From assembly GCA_964496975.1 (NCBI GenBank), contig CAZCBN010000043.1, forward strand, positions 1 to 24,539: a stretch of DNA of 24,539 nucleotides. Reading direction: 5' to 3'. This stretch comes from CAZCBN01 sp964496975 (GTDB taxonomy: Bacteria; Planctomycetota; Phycisphaerae; Phycisphaerales; UBA1924). Within the stretch, counting starts at the first letter, position 1, and every line of letters begins with the position of its first letter. The position numbers and the translations under genes are program-made. The notes under the pieces are model-generated. The model had not been told where the DNA came from, did no database searches, and saw only the letters and a list, made by a program, of their open reading frames with translations. Positions 1 through 8,685 of the stretch are shown in pieces.

Positions 1-28
1 CGCGTGCTCAGCACCGCCTACTGGGTGC

Positions 29-53
29 CACGGCTTGGCAACGCCAAGCCGTG
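29..53. repeat. Perfect palindrome, 11-bp stem
   Basis: Bases 29-39 (cacggcttggc) are the exact reverse complement of 43-53, with a 3-base loop. It lies just past the stop codon of the M48 protease gene on the minus strand. No T-run follows on either strand, so it is not a classical intrinsic terminator. It could help stop transcription or protect the 3' end, or be one copy of a dispersed palindromic repeat. Which of these is inference. Confidence 0.6.
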
Positions 54-60
54 CTCCCCC

Positions 61-1008
61 TCACCGCGCGCACACCGCGCACCACTCCGGCGCGAACGCC
101 ACCGCGATCCCCCGCCGTCCCTCGCCCGCCGCCGGCCCCATCGCCCGCGACCGCTTCAGGTACCGATCCTGAAACCGCGACTCGAACGTCCCGTACGCCT
201 TGTTGTTCTGCGTGTCCGCGTACGTCGTCGCCAGCAGCTCGTCGATCTGCGCGATCCGGCTCTCCGGGTGCGGGTGCGTCGAGAAAAACTCCGCCTGCCG
301 CGGGCCTTCAGAGGCGGCCGCCAGAATCTCCATCACCTCGCGCTGCCCGCGCGGGTTGTACCCCGCCCGCGCCATGTACCGCATCCCGAGCGCGTCCGCC
401 TCCAGCTCCTGCGCCCGGCCGAACCGCAGCAGATACCCCTGCCCCGCCTGCCCCACGATCGCCGGCACGAGCTGCGCCATCCCCCCGTCGCTGCTCCCCG
501 CGAGCACCCCGATCAACTGCACGCCCGTGTTCACCACCTGCGACCGGCCGATGCGATCGTCCACGTGCTCCGCCAGCACGTGCCCGACCTCGTGCCCCAG
601 CACACCCGCGAGCTGCGCCTCGCTCGTCATCTGGTCCGCCAGCCCCCGGCTCATAAAGACCTTGCCGCCCGGCAGCGCAAACGCGTTGATCACCTCGCTG
701 TCCAGCAGCGTGAACTCCCACGGCAGGCTGGGCCCGTCCTCTTCCGTCTGCTGCGCCAGCTTCAGCCCCACCTCGCGCATGTACCCCTGCAGCGCCGCGT
801 CCTGCACCGCCCCCCCGTACTCCGCCGCCAGCTGCGGCGCCGCCTCCGTCCCGAGCGCGATCTCCTGCTCCCGCGTCAGCGAGTTGAAGTAGCTCCGCCC
901 CGTCGCCGTGTTCGTCGAGCAGCCGCCCACCGCGCCGAGCAACGCCGCAGCCCCCGCCGCCACGCCCACCGCTCCAACGCCACGCCGCATGGTCCCGAAC
1001 ATCGTCAT
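61..1008 (-). CDS. M48 family metalloprotease, predicted lipoprotein (BepA/LoiP-like)
   Basis: Zinc endopeptidase of 315 residues, probably acting in the periplasm on misfolded or mis-assembled envelope proteins as BepA and LoiP do (family knowledge). An N-terminal hydrophobic segment ends in a lipobox-like AVGGC with the lipidation cysteine at residue 30. The zinc site is visible: HEVGH at 139-143, and the ExxxD third-ligand motif (ELEAD, Glu201 to Asp205). The C-terminal part holds the common HPHPESRI element. I chose the ATG at 1008 because GGGAG lies 7 bases before it; an upstream ATG at 1059 would put 17 residues before the signal peptide. There is no BepA-like TPR tail, so it is a protease core only. 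It is transcribed away from menG. The C-terminus carries an unusual short tail with two cysteines (WCAVCAR). The family assignment is firm; the substrate is unknown. Confidence 0.92.
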   Translation of the reverse strand: MTMFGTMRRGVGAVGVAAGAAALLGAVGGCSTNTATGRSYFNSLTREQEIALGTEAAPQLAAEYGGAVQDAALQGYMREVGLKLAQQTEEDGPSLPWEFTLLDSEVINAFALPGGKVFMSRGLADQMTSEAQLAGVLGHEVGHVLAEHVDDRIGRSQVVNTGVQLIGVLAGSSDGGMAQLVPAIVGQAGQGYLLRFGRAQELEADALGMRYMARAGYNPRGQREVMEILAAASEGPRQAEFFSTHPHPESRIAQIDELLATTYADTQNNKAYGTFESRFQDRYLKRSRAMGPAAGEGRRGIAVAFAPEWCAVCAR

Positions 1009-1132
1009 CGCATCGCTCCCTGCCGACTCGGCGAAAAGACCCGTACCCCAACGGCTCAAGCCTACAACCCCTCACGCCCGAGGCGACGGCATCGACCCGA
1101 TTAAAACCGAAACACAAACCACCCCCACCCCC

Positions 1133-1176
1133 AACCACACAACCAACCACACAACCAGCCACACAACCAATCACGC
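1133..1176. repeat. Imperfect 12-bp tandem repeat between divergent genes
   Basis: About 3.7 copies of a 12-base unit, aaccaaccacac with variants. Full units start at 1141, 1153 and 1165, and a partial unit at 1133. The strand is nearly free of G. It lies in the 184-base gap between the divergent M48 protease and menG genes, just before the menG start, so it forms part of their shared upstream region. Function unknown. Confidence 0.65.
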
Positions 1177-1192
1177 ACCCACACCCATCCTC

Positions 1193-1969
1193 ATGCCGCC
1201 CACCACCCCAACCACCCCACCCCTTGCCTGGCAGCCCGCCGAGCTCGCCGACCCGCACGCCAACTCGGACAAGGCCGACAAGGTCCGCGCGATGTTCGCC
1301 GCCATCGCCCACGCCTACGACCTCAACAACCGCCTCCACTCCCTCGGCATGGACCAGCGCTGGCGGGCCGCCGCCGTCCGCGCCGCCGCCGTCCGACCCG
1401 GCGACACCGTGCTCGACGTCGCCTGCGGCACGGGCGATCTCTCCCAGGCCTTCGCCCGCACCCCCGCCGCCCGCGTCATCGGCCTGGACTACACCCCCCA
1501 GATGCTGGACCTCGCCAGGGTGAAGCAGACCCGCCAACCCCCCGCCGCGCGCGCCAAGCTCGAGTACATCCAGGGCGACGCGCAACGCCTGGACCTGCCC
1601 GACCGCTCCGTCGACGTTGTCTCCATCGCCTTCGGCATCCGCAACGTCCGCGAGCCCAACGCCGCCCTCGCCGAGTTCGCCCGCGTCCTCCGCCCCGGCG
1701 GCCGGCTCGTCGTGCTGGAGTTTGACACCCCCCGCTTCCCGCCCGTCCGCTGGTTCAACCGCTTCTACACCGGCTGGGTCATGCCGCGCACGGCGACGCT
1801 CATCAGCCGCGACGCCAGCCGCGCGTACCACTACCTGCCCAAAAGCGTCGCCACGTTCTGGACGCGCGGGCAGATGCTCGACGCCATGCACGCGGCGGGC
1901 TTTCAGGGCGCCACCGCCCGCGGCCTGTCGCTCGGCCTGTGCGCCGTGTACCGCGCTCTGCGGCCCTGA
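1193..1969 (+). CDS. menG: MenG/UbiE family demethylmenaquinone/2-polyprenyl-6-methoxyphenol C-methyltransferase
   Basis: SAM-dependent C-methyltransferase of 258 residues that methylates the quinone ring, the last step of menaquinone synthesis (or the UbiE step of ubiquinone). The N-terminal KVRAMFAAIAHAYD-LNN segment matches the first UbiE signature. The SAM loop DVACGTGD is at residues 75-82, followed by GLDYTPQMLDLAR. The second signature region includes FGIRNV and RVLRPGG at 164-170. Length is close to the usual 230-260. The ATG at 1193 is the last one before the conserved region; no Shine-Dalgarno is visible, and the open frame continues upstream through the 12-bp repeat, which looks non-coding. 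It is divergent from the M48 gene. No quinone-pathway neighbour is present. Whether it is MenG or UbiE cannot be told from sequence alone; MenG is preferred because planctomycetes generally use menaquinone. Confidence 0.9.
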   Translation: MPPTTPTTPPLAWQPAELADPHANSDKADKVRAMFAAIAHAYDLNNRLHSLGMDQRWRAAAVRAAAVRPGDTVLDVACGTGDLSQAFARTPAARVIGLDYTPQMLDLARVKQTRQPPAARAKLEYIQGDAQRLDLPDRSVDVVSIAFGIRNVREPNAALAEFARVLRPGGRLVVLEFDTPRFPPVRWFNRFYTGWVMPRTATLISRDASRAYHYLPKSVATFWTRGQMLDAMHAAGFQGATARGLSLGLCAVYRALRP

Positions 1970-2352
1970 ACGACGACAGACCCCGCGGCCGCGCGACGCG
2001 CAACAACCGCGCGACGCCCGCCCGCCTGCCGTGCCGCGGCAACGCCCCCCCAGAACGCACGCTCTGACGCTTATCGGGTCCCTCCCGCGTGAGATTCCGC
2101 GCATTCTCGGACGCATTTCCGTCTGCGCCCACGCTATTGGACCTGCCCCCAAAGCGCAGCCTTTGCCGTTGTGGCGAAAAACGTGCGCCCACCGATAGGC
2201 ACTCGCACCAGAGGGCCGGGTGGCCGGGTCGAAACCCGGGGGCCCAACGGTCCCGCCGCAGGACGCGGCGGGCCACAACGCACGCCAAGGAGGGATCGGC
2301 CAGGGTGGAGCCCGGCGCGATTCACGCGTTTGTCCGCGGGAGTCCACCGACC
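1970..2352. other. 383-base intergenic region with putative structured leader
   Basis: No credible gene is seen here. Bases 2050-2200 are less GC-rich than their surroundings and hold a weak promoter-like pair, TTGTGG (2168-2173) and CGATAG (2192-2197), with 18 bases between. Bases 2212-2272 can fold into two strong hairpins (separate entry). A perfect AAGGAGGG sits at 2287-2294, 11 bases from an in-frame GTG (2305), which may be an alternative start of the next gene. No tRNA and no cobalamin-riboswitch consensus was recognised. Confidence 0.5.
2212..2272 (+). ncRNA. Putative leader RNA with two consecutive hairpins upstream of the B12-domain gene
   Basis: First structure: ccgggt (2224-2229) pairs with acccgg (2234-2239) around a cgaa loop, and an outer stem gggcc (2212-2216) pairs with ggccc (2241-2245). 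Second: cccgccgc (2252-2259) pairs with gcggcggg (2265-2272) around a 5-base loop. A Shine-Dalgarno-like AAGGAGGG follows 14 bases later. The layout resembles a cis-regulatory leader, but I recognise no known class, and in such GC-rich DNA hairpins also arise by chance. Confidence 0.35.
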
Positions 2353-3066
2353 ATGTTCAGCGAGATCCTGATCCAGCGTTTCTTCGAGGCCCTCATCGAC
2401 GGCGACCGGGGCACGGCCCTGGGCATCGTCGAGGAACAGGCCGCCCGGGGCGCCGCCCCGGCCGCGCTCATCGCCGACCTCTTCTGGCCCGCCTATGAGC
2501 TGGCCGACCGCCTGCACCGGCAGGACCAACTGGGCGACCTGCCCTTCAACCTCGCCACGCGGCTGCTCCGCCAGGTGCATCACCGCACCGCCGCCGCCAT
2601 GCAGGGCATCGCCCACCAGAACGGCCGCCTGGTGCTCGCCACCTGCGGCCCGGCCGAGGCCGACGAGCTGGGCGCCCAGATGGCCGTCGACCTGCTCGGC
2701 GCGCACGGGTTTGACGTTCGCTTCGCCGGCGGGGGCGTCGCCGCGGACGAGATCCAGGCCTATGTGCAGGCCAACCAGCCCGAGGTGCTGCTCATGTTCT
2801 GCTCGGCCCCGGGCGACCTGCCGCACGTCCGCAGCGTGATCGACTCGCTCCGCGAGGTCGGCGCGTGCGCCCGCACCCAGTTTGTGCTGGGCGGCGGGGT
2901 CTTCAACCGGGCCGAGGGGCTCGCGGAAGAGATCGGGGCCGACCTGTGGGCCGAGCACCCCCTTGAACTCGCGGAGATCATGGCCAACGAGCCGCGCTTC
3001 CGCAGCGATCGGAACAGCGGCAACGCCGCCAAGCCGGCCGTCAAGGTTCGCCGCCGCGCGGCCTGA
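2353..3066 (+). CDS. Cobalamin (B12)-binding-fold domain protein, probable sensor/regulator
   Basis: A 237-residue protein with a helical N-terminal cap (about 1-88, B12-binding-2-like) and a Rossmann-like B12-binding domain (about 91-210). The domain begins GRLVLATCGP and contains the expected late strands, LMFCSAPGD and FVLGGGVFN. In cobalamin-binding proteins the cap plus domain carry DxHxxG, whose His ligates cobalt from below. Here that position reads E102-A-D104-E-L-G107, so the His is replaced by Asp. The protein may bind cobalamin base-on, bind another ligand, or be a degenerate sensor. There is no DNA-binding or methyltransferase domain; the C-terminus is a basic tail (KVRRRAA). The ATG at 2353 has GGGAG 10 bases upstream; a GTG at 2305 with a stronger Shine-Dalgarno would add 16 residues. 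A strong terminator follows at 3214-3247, so it is transcribed alone. Confidence 0.8.
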   Translation: MFSEILIQRFFEALIDGDRGTALGIVEEQAARGAAPAALIADLFWPAYELADRLHRQDQLGDLPFNLATRLLRQVHHRTAAAMQGIAHQNGRLVLATCGPAEADELGAQMAVDLLGAHGFDVRFAGGGVAADEIQAYVQANQPEVLLMFCSAPGDLPHVRSVIDSLREVGACARTQFVLGGGVFNRAEGLAEEIGADLWAEHPLELAEIMANEPRFRSDRNSGNAAKPAVKVRRRAA

Positions 3067-3213
3067 GCCGGGTCCGATCTGGGGGCGAGCCGGGCCTCCT
3101 CAGGAAATCAGGCGGGCCTGATCGGGACCCGTCCGGTCCCACCCGTCGTGGCTGGTCCCGGGCGGGTGTGTGCGGACCGGGGTTGCGAAAAACCGGGTGA
3201 CACGTCGTCGCAG

Positions 3214-3247
3214 GCCGCCGTTCTTTGCAGGAACGGCGGCTTTTTTT
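3214..3247 (+). terminator. Intrinsic terminator, 10-bp perfect stem plus seven T
   Basis: Bases gccgccgttc (3214-3223) pair perfectly with gaacggcggc (3231-3240) around a 7-base loop, followed by T at 3241-3247. This is a textbook rho-independent terminator for the B12-domain gene ending at 3066. It insulates the sigma-factor gene, which must therefore use its own promoter in 3248-3314. Confidence 0.9.
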
Positions 3248-3314
3248 GTGCAACTCCAGCCAAGACCTCCCGGTAGTGTCGACTGGCGGGAGAGCATCGA
3301 CCGCCGGAGGACGG

Positions 3315-4004
3315 ATGCAGCGGCCCGAGGAAGAACGCCTCGTCGACGCCGTTCGGCGGGGCGACCGCGACGCGGCGAGCGAACTGGTGCGTGCGCATCA
3401 GCGGTCGCTGTACGCGTACATCTTCCGCATGTGCAACCGGCCCCACCTGGCCGAGGACGTGGTGCAGGAGGCGTTTGTCAGGGCGATTACGAACATCCAC
3501 CGATTCGACCCCAAGTATCGATTCAGCACGTGGCTTTTCGTGATCGCCAAACGCGTCTACCTGAACGGCGCCCAGCGCAAGCGGCCCGCCTATGACAGCG
3601 ACGTGATCGCCACCATCGGCGAACGCGACGGGACGGTGACGGCCTCGGCCTCCGGGCGCGTCGAGGCGACGGACGAGCGAGCGGCGCAGGCCGGGGCCCT
3701 GAACCGGGCCCTGGGACAGTTGACGGAAGATCAACGCGAGGTATTGATCCTGTTTCACCAGCACGATTGGCCCATTTCCCTCATCGCTTCGCACCTCGGA
3801 ATGCCCGAGGGGACGGTGAAGAGCCACCTGCACCGGGGACGACGCCGGCTGCGGGAGGTCGTGCTGGAATCGGAGTCGGACTCGGCAATGCTCGGCCTCT
3901 CTCCAGGGCCGGCGGGGTCTGCTCCGGTGCATGTCCGGCCGACCGGGGTTTCTGGGGGCCACGCCCCCGCGGCCTCGCTGGGCCAGAAGCGGACCTTCCC
4001 ATGA
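3315..4004 (+). CDS. ECF-type RNA polymerase sigma factor
   Basis: Alternative sigma factor of 229 residues, recruiting RNA polymerase to a specific regulon. Region 2 spans about 22-90, with the core-binding segment AEDVVQEAF at 46-54 and promoter-melting FSTWLFVIAKR at 70-80. Region 4 spans about 136-183, with LTEDQREVLILF and the helix-turn-helix GMPEGTVKSHLHRGR. Regions 1.1 and 3 are absent, as expected for ECF factors. The ATG at 3315 has GGAGG four bases upstream. The stop overlaps the start of the next gene (ATGA at 4001-4004), a typical sigma/anti-sigma arrangement. Residues from about 190 on form a Pro/Gly/Ala-rich tail with no sigma homology, and its DNA holds a 6-bp GC hairpin (3954-3968). 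A TAGTGT at 3274-3279 could be a -10 element. The ECF subgroup cannot be assigned. Confidence 0.93.
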   Translation: MQRPEEERLVDAVRRGDRDAASELVRAHQRSLYAYIFRMCNRPHLAEDVVQEAFVRAITNIHRFDPKYRFSTWLFVIAKRVYLNGAQRKRPAYDSDVIATIGERDGTVTASASGRVEATDERAAQAGALNRALGQLTEDQREVLILFHQHDWPISLIASHLGMPEGTVKSHLHRGRRRLREVVLESESDSAMLGLSPGPAGSAPVHVRPTGVSGGHAPAASLGQKRTFP

Positions 4005-5182
4005 CGACGGCACACCCTTCGCACAACGCCGAAGCCTCGCCGCCCCCCTCGGCGGCGCCCCCGCCCATCACGCCGCCCGAGCTGGTGGACGCGCTCTTTG
4101 ACCAGGAACTGGCGCATGCCGACCGCGTGCGCCTCGCCGACCTTGCCAGGCGGGACGTGCCCCTGGCGCGCGAGATCGAGGACACGAGCCGGCTGATCGC
4201 GGCGCTGCGGGCGCCGGTCGCGGCGCCCGACGTGACGTCGCGCGTCATGGAGAGCCTCGCCCGCGAGGACCGGCTGCGGGTGTCGTACATGCTGGCGAGC
4301 GAGCGGCCGCCGCGGCGCCGCGCGAAGCACGGGCCGACGTGGTGGGGCGTGTCAATCGCGGCGGTGCTGGCGCTGGGCGTTTTTTCGCTGATCTATCGCG
4401 TGGGCGTGGTGAACCCCGCCGGCACCGGGCGGAGCACGGCGACGAACGCCGGGGCGGGCGCGCAGACGCGGGATGCGCGCACGGGACGCGCGATCGCCGA
4501 CGCTTCGACCACGGCCGGGACGGGCTCCGGCCCAACGTCCGGCCCAGCCTCGACGGGCTCTTCGACGGGTTCTTCGAGTGGCGAGCTTGCGGGGGCTTCC
4601 GCGGGGGCCGCGGGCGCGAACTTTGACCGGGCGTCTGCCGGGGTGCCGACGGCGGGCTACGGGTTGGACACTCGGTTGGACGGTTCCCTGAGCGGCGTTT
4701 TCGCCGAGGCCGACGCGGCGGCGCGGAGCTTTGCCCAGGCCATGCGGTCGGGCGAGGCGGCGGACCCCTCGCAGCTCGCGGCCACGCCGGTGGCGGGGGT
4801 CGGGGGCGATCCGTTCGCGAAGCCCGGGGGCCCGGCGTGGTTGGAGTGGTCGGGTGGCTCGGCGTGGCCCAGCGCGACGCTCGCGCTGCGGTGGCCCGCG
4901 CCGGAGGATGCGCGGTCGTTCGCCGCGGCGGGTGGGGCGGTGGGTGGGGCGGGCCGGGATGCGGCCGCGTGGGGCGTTTCATCGCTGCACGACCCGCTGT
5001 TCGGTCACGCGATCACGCTGCGTCGGGCCGGGGAGATCGGGGTCGTGGGCCCGGGCGCGGCGGGGGGCGATGGGCCGATGCTGGGCCGTGCGTCGTCGCT
5101 GTGGCTGGACGTGCCGCCGGTGACATCGGTGCTGCGGCGCGAGGACCGGTGGCTCTTTGAGCCGGCGCGGTCGGACCGCTGA
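4001..5182 (+). CDS. Single-pass membrane protein, probable anti-sigma factor
   Basis: A 393-residue protein, probably the membrane partner of the sigma factor whose stop codon it overlaps by ATGA. The cytoplasmic N-terminal part (about 24-105) includes ELVDALFDQEL and a helical LADLARRDVPLAREIEDT stretch, resembling short anti-sigma domains. One transmembrane helix starts at Trp114 (WWGVSIAAVLALGVFSLIY). After it comes a low-complexity Ala/Gly/Ser/Thr linker (about 140-225), then an extracytoplasmic region (about 240-390) that I do not recognise, with repeated W and G and a WLDVPPV segment. The HxxxCxxC zinc motif of ZAS anti-sigma factors is absent. Role is inferred from gene order, coupling and topology rather than strong motif identity. 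The outer part would be the signal-sensing piece. Confidence 0.65.
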   Translation: MTTAHPSHNAEASPPPSAAPPPITPPELVDALFDQELAHADRVRLADLARRDVPLAREIEDTSRLIAALRAPVAAPDVTSRVMESLAREDRLRVSYMLASERPPRRRAKHGPTWWGVSIAAVLALGVFSLIYRVGVVNPAGTGRSTATNAGAGAQTRDARTGRAIADASTTAGTGSGPTSGPASTGSSTGSSSGELAGASAGAAGANFDRASAGVPTAGYGLDTRLDGSLSGVFAEADAAARSFAQAMRSGEAADPSQLAATPVAGVGGDPFAKPGGPAWLEWSGGSAWPSATLALRWPAPEDARSFAAAGGAVGGAGRDAAAWGVSSLHDPLFGHAITLRRAGEIGVVGPGAAGGDGPMLGRASSLWLDVPPVTSVLRREDRWLFEPARSDR

Positions 5183-5225
5183 GGCCGGAGGGCAATCCGG
5201 GGCCGGTGCCGGGACGGGCTGGCCG

Positions 5226-5303
5226 GATGGGCTGGGCTGATGGGCTGGGCTGATGGGCTGGGCTGATGGGCTGGGTTGATGGGCTGGGCGGGGTGGCTGG
5301 GTT
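5226..5303. repeat. 13-bp minisatellite, five copies plus a degenerate sixth
   Basis: Unit gatgggctgggct begins at 5226, 5239, 5252, 5265 and 5278. The first three are identical, the fourth and fifth differ at the last bases, and a diverged sixth runs 5291-5303. It lies between the anti-sigma stop and the typA start, outside any credible gene. Copy number may vary between strains. Confidence 0.9.
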
Positions 5304-5401
5304 GGCGTCGTCCCGGGGCGGTTGGCCGGGTCGCGGCGGGGCGGCGGAACGATTTGCGTTGCCCGGGGGGGGCGGAAGGGGAGAGTCGGGGGCCGGGGAT
5401 C

Positions 5402-5407
5402 TACGAT
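5402..5407 (+). promoter_or_regulatory. Possible -10 element of typA
   Basis: TACGAT lies 26 bases before the typA ATG, which would give a 5' leader of roughly 20 bases containing AGAAAGG. No good -35 hexamer is seen at 16-18 bases upstream. Weak, based on position and a three-to-four base match only. Confidence 0.25.
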
Positions 5408-5433
5408 GCCGCTGAGAAAGGCGGCGTTCCTTC

Positions 5434-7344
<1,911 letters not shown>

Positions 7345-7439
7345 GGCCCGGCCGACGGGGACGTGCCGCGAAACCGCGGAGCGTCAACGTCGCCTCGCCA
7401 TCACGGTCCCACGACGCGTGCCGCCGCGGCCGGCAGCGA

Positions 7440-8615
7440 TCACTCGACACGCACCAGCAGCAGCGATTGATCGTCGCCGCGCGGGCCGAATGCGGCGACC
7501 CACGCTTCCGCCTCGGCCGCGAGCCTCGGCAGGGGCAGGCCGCGGCGTTCGTGCAAAAACCGTGCGACGGCCTCGTGGCCCAGCATGTTGCCGGCGGCGT
7601 CGCGCACCTCGGTCAGGCCGTCGGTGAAGACGGCGAGCAGGTCGCCCGGGCCCAGGTCCACCGCGTGCGCGGGGAACCGCTCATCGGGGTCGATGCCCAG
7701 CGGGAGCGCGTCGTTGCCGATGGCGTGCGGCGCCGGCGCGTCCCGCCGGCACAGCACAACGGGCAGGTGCCCCGCGAGCGCCACCTCGGCACGCCCGCCG
7801 CCGGCGGGCACGCGGAGCCACGCGAGCGTCGCGAACATGTCGGCGGCCGTCAGGTCGCACAGCACCGCGTTCAGGTGCGCAAGCACGGCGGGCAGGTCGG
7901 TGGGCCCGGGCCCGCGCAGGCGGGTGCGGACGGCGCTCTTGAGCATCGCCATCACCACGCCCGCGCGCACGCCGTGGCCCGAAACATCGGCGAGCACCAG
8001 GTCGGCCTCGCCGCCCGGGCCGCGGACGAGGTCGACCAGGTCGCCCCCCATCTCGGTGCTGGCGTGCGAGCGGGCGAGGACGGCGACGCCGCCGAGGCTC
8101 ACATCTATCTCGGGCACCAGCGTGCGGTGCATCGCCTGCGCGACCGCGAGCTCGGCCGACGCGCGGGCGGCCGCGGCCTCGTGCCGGCGCAGCACCTGCA
8201 CAAAGACCGTGAAGCCCACCGACAGCGCGACCACGCACTGCACCGTCAGCACGATGCGCCGCGCCGGATCAGACAGCCCCGCCCCGACCTCAAACGCCCC
8301 GAGCCGCGCGAGCGGCTGCCAGAGCCACAGGTGCGACACGCTGGGCAGCGCCAGCAGCGGCAGCAGCGCGGCGTACCAGCGGCGGTTGATCGCGAACGCC
8401 CATCCCACCGCGACAAGCCCGGAGAACGCCCCGGTCGCGAGGCCCGCCGTCCAGCTATGCGCCTCGGGCGAACAAAGGCCGATGAGCGGCCCGATCGGAA
8501 AGAAGAGGAGAAAGACCGACACGAGCACGCCGCGCATCCCCGGCGCGCCGTGCGCGCCCGCCCGGGCGCGGGCTCGACGGTGGGCGGGTGATCGTTCGCG
8601 TGCCGCCTTGGGCAT
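7440..8615 (-). CDS. Membrane-anchored PP2C-family (SpoIIE/RsbU-like) serine phosphatase
   Basis: A 391-residue protein with about four N-terminal membrane helices (roughly 29-48, 55-76, 80-98, 124-146) and a cytoplasmic SpoIIE-type PP2C phosphatase domain (about 165-391). Metal-binding motifs are visible in order: GGDLVD with Asp192, ADVSGHGVRAG, FTDGLTEVRDAAG and the terminal RGDDQSLLLVRVE. Such enzymes usually dephosphorylate anti-sigma-factor antagonists in partner-switching modules. No STAS protein or HPK-type anti-sigma kinase lies nearby, so its target is unknown; a link to the ECF pair at 3315-5182 is not supported. No sensor domain other than the membrane region is seen. The ATG at 8615 is preferred because an upstream in-frame start would overlap the divergent FAD gene region at 8686. 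Confidence 0.9.
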   Translation of the reverse strand: MPKAARERSPAHRRARARAGAHGAPGMRGVLVSVFLLFFPIGPLIGLCSPEAHSWTAGLATGAFSGLVAVGWAFAINRRWYAALLPLLALPSVSHLWLWQPLARLGAFEVGAGLSDPARRIVLTVQCVVALSVGFTVFVQVLRRHEAAAARASAELAVAQAMHRTLVPEIDVSLGGVAVLARSHASTEMGGDLVDLVRGPGGEADLVLADVSGHGVRAGVVMAMLKSAVRTRLRGPGPTDLPAVLAHLNAVLCDLTAADMFATLAWLRVPAGGGRAEVALAGHLPVVLCRRDAPAPHAIGNDALPLGIDPDERFPAHAVDLGPGDLLAVFTDGLTEVRDAAGNMLGHEAVARFLHERRGLPLPRLAAEAEAWVAAFGPRGDDQSLLLVRVE

Positions 8616-8650
8616 GCGTCGAGCGTACCGACGGGGCCGGCCCCGGGGGC

Positions 8651-8679
8651 TCGCCACGCCCGGGGAGTTCGGGCATACT
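8651..8679 (+). promoter_or_regulatory. Putative promoter for a leaderless transcript of the FAD oxidoreductase
   Basis: A -35-like TCGCCA (8651-8656), a 17-base spacer and a -10-like CATACT (8674-8679) end exactly 6 bases before the ATG at 8686. This places the expected transcription start at or beside the start codon. No Shine-Dalgarno is near the ATG, which fits leaderless translation. Confidence 0.4.
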
Positions 8680-8685
8680 GACGCC

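Noticed and set aside
2224..2240. T-arm-like ggtcgaaacc suggesting a tRNA
   Set aside because: No acceptor stem, anticodon arm or D-arm fits around it.
308..2347. Very long minus-strand open frame (about 680 codons) covering menG and the leader region
   Set aside because: Antisense shadow in GC-rich DNA; product is Gly/Ala/Arg low-complexity, while menG is clear on the plus strand.
1970..2352. Cobalamin riboswitch before the B12-domain gene
   Set aside because: None of the conserved B12-box or core elements could be found; only generic hairpins.
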